The notes beneath the pieces are model-generated. The model saw nothing but the letters and a program-made list of their open reading frames with translations, ran no database searches and was not told the DNA's origin. Below are positions 61,001 to 64,000 of a stretch of DNA of 64,000 bases, piece after piece. The translations under genes and the position numbers were made by a program. Within the stretch, counting starts at the first letter, position 1; each line of letters opens with the position of its first letter. Origin of the DNA: SZUA-309 sp965233675 (GTDB lineage Bacteria; Pseudomonadota; Gammaproteobacteria; Pseudomonadales; Azotimanducaceae); NCBI GenBank assembly GCA_965233675.1, contig OZ247498.1:1860001-1924000 (forward strand). Direction: 5' to 3'.

Positions 61001-61249
61001 CCGAACAACCTGGGCTTTCGGAACTGCTAGCATCGCGGTAGTAAGCGGGTAAGTAACCTGATCCTCTACAACCTGCGGTGCTTGTCCTGGATACTCCGTA
61101 AAGACAATCACCTGCACATCGGACAGGTCGGGGATCGCGTCGAGCGGGGCTGTGGTATAGGCCCACACTCCAGCCGCCGCTATAAGGGCAGTCGCAATCA
61201 GGATCATGAACCGATCCTTCAGGGCCCCATCTATAATGGATTCGATCAT
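58064..61249 (-). CDS. cusA: Cu/Ag RND efflux pump CusA
   Basis: A 1061-residue HME-RND pump: start PLDAIPDLSDVQVIVFTEYP, helix-4 relay GTMVDGAIVMVENAHKHL (CusA form with TMVDGA, unlike CzcA DFG..DGA), and the Met-rich periplasmic segment WTMPIKTRIDMLSTGIKTPI that carries copper/silver ligands. It exports Cu(I)/Ag(I) through CusC with CusB. Its start overlaps the cusB stop by four bases. Confidence 0.95.
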   Translation of the reverse strand: MIESIIDGALKDRFMILIATALIAAAGVWAYTTAPLDAIPDLSDVQVIVFTEYPGQAPQVVEDQVTYPLTTAMLAVPKAQVVRGYSFFGLSFVYIIFEDGTDMYWARSRVLEALNYVSGRLPAGTNPALGPDATGVGWIYEYALVDRSGKHDLSELRSLQDWYLRYPLQTVDGVSEVASVGGFVKQYQVEVDPNTLMAYGIPLSKVKMAIQRSNNDVGGRLVEISETEYMIRGLGYVASIEDLKVIPLAADESGTPIRLQDVARIQIGPELRRGLVDLNGEGEVAGGVVIMRFGENALATIRGVREKLEELKTGLPEGVEIVSVYDRGDLIERAVASLNVSLAQEIVIVSLVVIAFLLHVRSALVAIITLPLGILMAFIIMRWQGLNANIMSLGGIAITIGTMVDGAIVMVENAHKHLADAEQKKGVGLTSPERWEAIRESSREVGPALFFSLLVITVAFLPIFSMQAQEGRLFRPLAFTATYAMASAAILAITLVPVMMGYLIRGRVIPEERNPLNRALHWLHAPVLAVAMRWRWLTLVGAVLLLAVTYVPMSRLGSEFMPPLDEGDILYMPTTFPGISITKAKELLQQTDRILAGFPEVHHVFGKVGRAESATDPAPLSMLETTIRLKPKDEWPDPGKTTKELMDEMDKAMVFPGVANAWTMPIKTRIDMLSTGIKTPIGIKVSGPDLNELQRISQDIELAMKTIPETLSAFGDRAVGGYYLDFDIKREEASRYGLTVADVQDVIQSAVGGMNVTETVEGLERYPVNLRYPRELRDNLDALRRVLIPTPTGVQIPLEAVADIERRRGPPVIKSEDARPNAWIYVDITTSDIGGFVAEAKKVVADQVDIPAGYTLVWSGQFEYMERAEARLKILVPATLLIIFLLLYLNFRNATEPLIVMISIPFGLVGGIWLIYSLDYNMSVTVAVGFIALAGMAAEIGVLVLSFIDGEIGRLRNEHPGRLSTAQIRQAAQSATSLRVRPVVMTAVSTMAGLVPIMLSSGTGSDVTHRIAAPMLGGMLTVLILNLVVLPVIYSLVLQLQEWLRERSQDSSSVAEIDPRT

Positions 61250-62673
61250 CGATCGTGGCCCTGATGCCCGGCATGAGTGTCGGCGATGCCATTTTCGCCC
61301 GACCCTGTTTGTTCTTCCATGTCCTGCATGTCGTGCATGTCGTGCGCACCTTCCATGCCCTCCATAGCCTCCATGTCATGGGTTTCGGCTTCGCTGGAGG
61401 AGGTCTCCATCATCTTGGCGGCAGCCTCTCGGAGTTTAGACTCGGAGTCGATCAGAAACAGCGCAGAAGTCACGATCGTCTCGCCGGCCTCGACACCGCT
61501 GATCACGGAAACTTTTCCTTCTGACTCGAGACCGAGTTCAACCTCCCGCGGCTCAAACTTTCCAGGTTCTCGAACCACAAAAACCTGATCTCGGGTACCT
61601 GATCGCACCACAGCCTCCGACGGCACAACAACAACCTGATCCTGTCGAGCCGCACGAATAACTACTTCCGCGAACATCTCCGGCTTCAGAAGAAGATCCG
61701 GATTCTTGAATGCCAGACGAACTTTCACAGTTCGGGTATTGGCTTGCGCGTACGGATAGATGTAGTCAAGTTCGCCCCGAAAAACCCTGCCAGGAACGGA
61801 GCTCAGAGAAATCTCCACCTCGTCACCGACGTTCACCCAGGGCAGCTCATACTCAAAGATATCCGCATAGGCCCAGACCTCGGACAGATCGGCAATCATG
61901 TAGAGCTCTGTGTTGGGCGTCACGTGCTGACCAGGGCGTGCACCCACACGCATGACAATTCCTGGCTTCGGCGAGTGAATGTGCAAGAACTTCTGCGGTT
62001 TTTTCGATTCTTCCAGTTCTTCAATCTGATGCGCCGGGACATCGAGCAGTTCCAATCGTGCTCGCGAGCTCTCAACGAGCTCTTCGGCTCCCGTCCGCAC
62101 ATCTTCAAAAGGGCTTTCCTTGAGCTGTTCAAGGTTCTTCAATGCGAGCACATACTCCTCCTGACTGGAGACGAGCCGAGGTGCGTAGATTGAGAGCAGC
62201 ATCGTATCCGTTTGAACAGGCTCGCCCGTTGTGTCGACAAACATCGTCTCTATCCACCCAGCGGTTTTCGGGTGTAGGCGTGTGATGAGGGGTTCTGCGT
62301 AATCAATTCTTCCCACCGTTCGGATGACTCGACTGAGCGACGTCTCTTCGGCAATCGCTGTGCGCACACCTATGTTTTGTGTCACTACGGGATCGATACT
62401 GACGGTACCTTTGATCGCCGAGTCCCCCTCCATGTCTTCGGCATAGACCGGAATGTAGTCCATACCCATGGAATCCTTCGCCGGGACCGGGGAAGTAACA
62501 GTGGGATTCATAGGATTTCGATAAAAGAGTGGCTCGCGGGCTTCACCCGACTTACTTCCCGTAGGCACAGGTGCGTTACTAGAGGGACCCGCGAGCCACA
62601 AACCGGCACCGACTCCAACACCAAGCGCAACAAGAACGGTTGCTGCGATGACCAAATACTGCCGACTATTCAC
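61246..62673 (-). CDS. cusB: CusB-type membrane-fusion adaptor
   Basis: A 475-residue adaptor with an N-terminal anchor and a CPMHP-like heavy-metal module without Cys (LFYRNPMNPTVTSPVPAKDS, then MGMDYIPVY). Hairpin and lipoyl parts follow (HIHSPKPGIVMRVGARPGQH). A C-terminal Met/His-rich tail (HDMEAMEGMEGAHDMHDMQD) should bind copper. The GTG at 62673 has GGGGAGG six bases upstream. It overlaps the cusC stop and the cusA start. Confidence 0.93.
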   Translation of the reverse strand: MNSRQYLVIAATVLVALGVGVGAGLWLAGPSSNAPVPTGSKSGEAREPLFYRNPMNPTVTSPVPAKDSMGMDYIPVYAEDMEGDSAIKGTVSIDPVVTQNIGVRTAIAEETSLSRVIRTVGRIDYAEPLITRLHPKTAGWIETMFVDTTGEPVQTDTMLLSIYAPRLVSSQEEYVLALKNLEQLKESPFEDVRTGAEELVESSRARLELLDVPAHQIEELEESKKPQKFLHIHSPKPGIVMRVGARPGQHVTPNTELYMIADLSEVWAYADIFEYELPWVNVGDEVEISLSSVPGRVFRGELDYIYPYAQANTRTVKVRLAFKNPDLLLKPEMFAEVVIRAARQDQVVVVPSEAVVRSGTRDQVFVVREPGKFEPREVELGLESEGKVSVISGVEAGETIVTSALFLIDSESKLREAAAKMMETSSSEAETHDMEAMEGMEGAHDMHDMQDMEEQTGSGENGIADTHAGHQGHDR

Positions 62674-63982
62674 CGATATCCTCCCCACCAACCGCGGCCT
62701 GCATTCGAGCGAGCGCCTGATTGGCTGCTGAGAGAGACCGCCAATAGAGGGTCTCGTAGTTGTATAGGGTTATCTGGCTCCTCACCAGATTCAGAAAATC
62801 AACCTCGCTGACCTGATAACCAGCCAACATGGATTCCACGGTCTGGCGGGATTGCGGGAGAATGCCCGTTTCAAACAACTTCAGTTGGTCGCGCGCCTGA
62901 ATGAAGACCGCTTGCGCTTGAGAGATTTCTGAACGCATCGCGTTGATCTCGTCCGCCAATGCATACCTTGCACCGGCAAGCTCACTTTCGCGCTGATCTA
63001 CCGCCTGGGCGCGCTTCCGACCCTGATAAATCGGCAAATTCACACTCAGGCGCACCGAGAAAAGATCAGAGCGGTCTCCCATGCCACCCGGGTTTTCCCC
63101 TGATCTGATTCCATACGCGGCGCCAAGTGTGAAGTCCGGGTAGTAGTCTTTTTTCGCGAGTTTCACCCTGGACTGAGCTGCCTGAATCCGGCTGCGTTGT
63201 TGACTCAAAGTTGGTCTGTTTACCTCGCCTCTACGAAAGAGCTCGGTTTCTGGCGCCACTTTGGGGAGTTCCCTGCTTACGCTGGCAGGTAAGACGAGTA
63301 CCACGTCAGTTGATTGGTTCATAAGACGGTTCAGTTTTGCCGATTCGTTTCGGCGAGCCCCTGCGAGATTGATCGACTGTTCCAGCAACTTGGAAAGCTC
63401 GAGCTGGGCGAGTAGGACATCCTGCTGCAACCCGTCGCCAACTTCGTATTTGGTTTTCGCAATCTGCACGAACTGGCGCAGGAGGTTCTGGTTTCGGTCT
63501 ACGGTTTCGAGAGCTCGGTCGAGGTAGAACAGTGTCCACCACAAAGAGCGCACATCGCGAACCAACCTTAGGCGCGTTTCTCCCACGGAATGCAGAACCG
63601 CATCCGCTTCATATTTTGCCGCCTCCTCTCTAAGCGAAAGTTTTCCGGGAAAAGGCAACTTCTGAGAGAGCCCGAGCTGCACCTGGGTCATGGCCTCCTG
63701 GCCAAAATCGAAGGTGTCGGTCGGGAAATTCAGTGCGTTGACACTCAACACCGGATCCGGCCGCGTACCCACCTGTGAAGGTATCGCCGCCACGGCCTCG
63801 TATCGGGACTGCATCTCCGCGAGATCCGGATTGTCTCTGAGCGCCAGCTGGGTCGCCGCTTCCAAAGTCAGCTCGACTTCATTCAGTGCATTTTCTTCGG
63901 GTGTAGCACTTGCGACTCCGAAGGGTGCCCACACCAGCCCGAGCACTAATAGGAAACTTGACCAAGTTCTTACAACATCCAT
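62666..63982 (-). CDS. cusC: CusC-type outer-membrane factor (TolC family)
   Basis: A 438-residue TolC-family protein: signal peptide (FLLVLGLVWAPFGVASA), helical repeats with LTLEAATQLALRDNPDLAEM, LGLSQKLPFPGKLSLREEAA, and the second half LARMQAAVGGED near the end. It forms the outer-membrane exit of the Cus pump. Its start is 18 bases from the right edge; the promoter is outside the window. Confidence 0.92.
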   Translation of the reverse strand: MDVVRTWSSFLLVLGLVWAPFGVASATPEENALNEVELTLEAATQLALRDNPDLAEMQSRYEAVAAIPSQVGTRPDPVLSVNALNFPTDTFDFGQEAMTQVQLGLSQKLPFPGKLSLREEAAKYEADAVLHSVGETRLRLVRDVRSLWWTLFYLDRALETVDRNQNLLRQFVQIAKTKYEVGDGLQQDVLLAQLELSKLLEQSINLAGARRNESAKLNRLMNQSTDVVLVLPASVSRELPKVAPETELFRRGEVNRPTLSQQRSRIQAAQSRVKLAKKDYYPDFTLGAAYGIRSGENPGGMGDRSDLFSVRLSVNLPIYQGRKRAQAVDQRESELAGARYALADEINAMRSEISQAQAVFIQARDQLKLFETGILPQSRQTVESMLAGYQVSEVDFLNLVRSQITLYNYETLYWRSLSAANQALARMQAAVGGEDIGE

Positions 63983-64000
63983 GGAGGCTCATTCCGCCGC

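Overview
The window looks like the chromosome of a gammaproteobacterium: it carries CsrA, NnrU, an OmpA-family envelope protein, HyuA/HyuB, an Lrp/leucine dehydrogenase pair and a GCC tRNA-Gly with encoded CCA. It has two parts. Positions 1 to about 28,470 are GC-rich housekeeping and metabolic genes. Positions 28,487 to 64,000 are visibly less GC-rich and are almost entirely a heavy-metal resistance island that runs off the right edge. The junction is marked by a 15-base copy of the 3' end of a tRNA-Glu gene (28472-28486) with the former tRNA terminator on its left, so the island most likely entered a tRNA-Glu gene.

Left part: partial cstA, a GT39-type glycosyltransferase, a remnant of an IS3-family element, two paralogous methyltransferases followed by an InaA-type kinase, tRNA-Gly, an MFS-hyuA-hyuB operon, a secreted DsrE-like protein, a lipoprotein, an AraC regulator, selD, csrA, a protein made of two copies of one winged-helix-like unit, nnrU-like and ompA-like genes, divergent lrp/leucine dehydrogenase around a perfect palindrome, and a run of hydrolases, glyoxalases, a cyclase, transporters and a LysR regulator. 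selD is itself a selenoprotein gene: its catalytic residue 17 is an in-frame TGA followed by a plausible bacterial SECIS hairpin. The organism therefore probably decodes UGA as selenocysteine.

Right part (island): (i) an ArsR-CDF-CzcI-like-CzcCBA operon for Zn/Cd/Co-type efflux, whose ArsR-type operator is duplicated in front of a divergent double ICMT-like gene; (ii) a mercury locus with merR between two MerR-type promoters, merTPA on one side and, on the other, a periplasmic HMA-thioredoxin fusion in which both cysteines of the HMA CxxC motif are TGA codons (a UxxU motif), followed by a small Cys-rich gene cut by an intact IS3-family element with a 4-bp target duplication; (iii) a cytochrome c, BNR-like lipoprotein and methyltransferase cluster; (iv) copA and several small metal-associated genes; (v) an eleven-gene co-directional operon behind one MerR-type promoter, with a porin, two cytochromes c, DUF2933, an ICMT-like enzyme, its own MerR, two FtsX-type permeases, an ABC ATPase fused to a YHS metal domain, and a LolA-like protein; (vi) cusCBA.

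The most notable items are the UxxU selenoprotein candidate in the mer locus (38903-39604) next to a Sec-decoding background, and the ABC/YHS/cytochrome/porin operon (50441-58021). All functional statements rest on reading motifs by eye; no database search was run.
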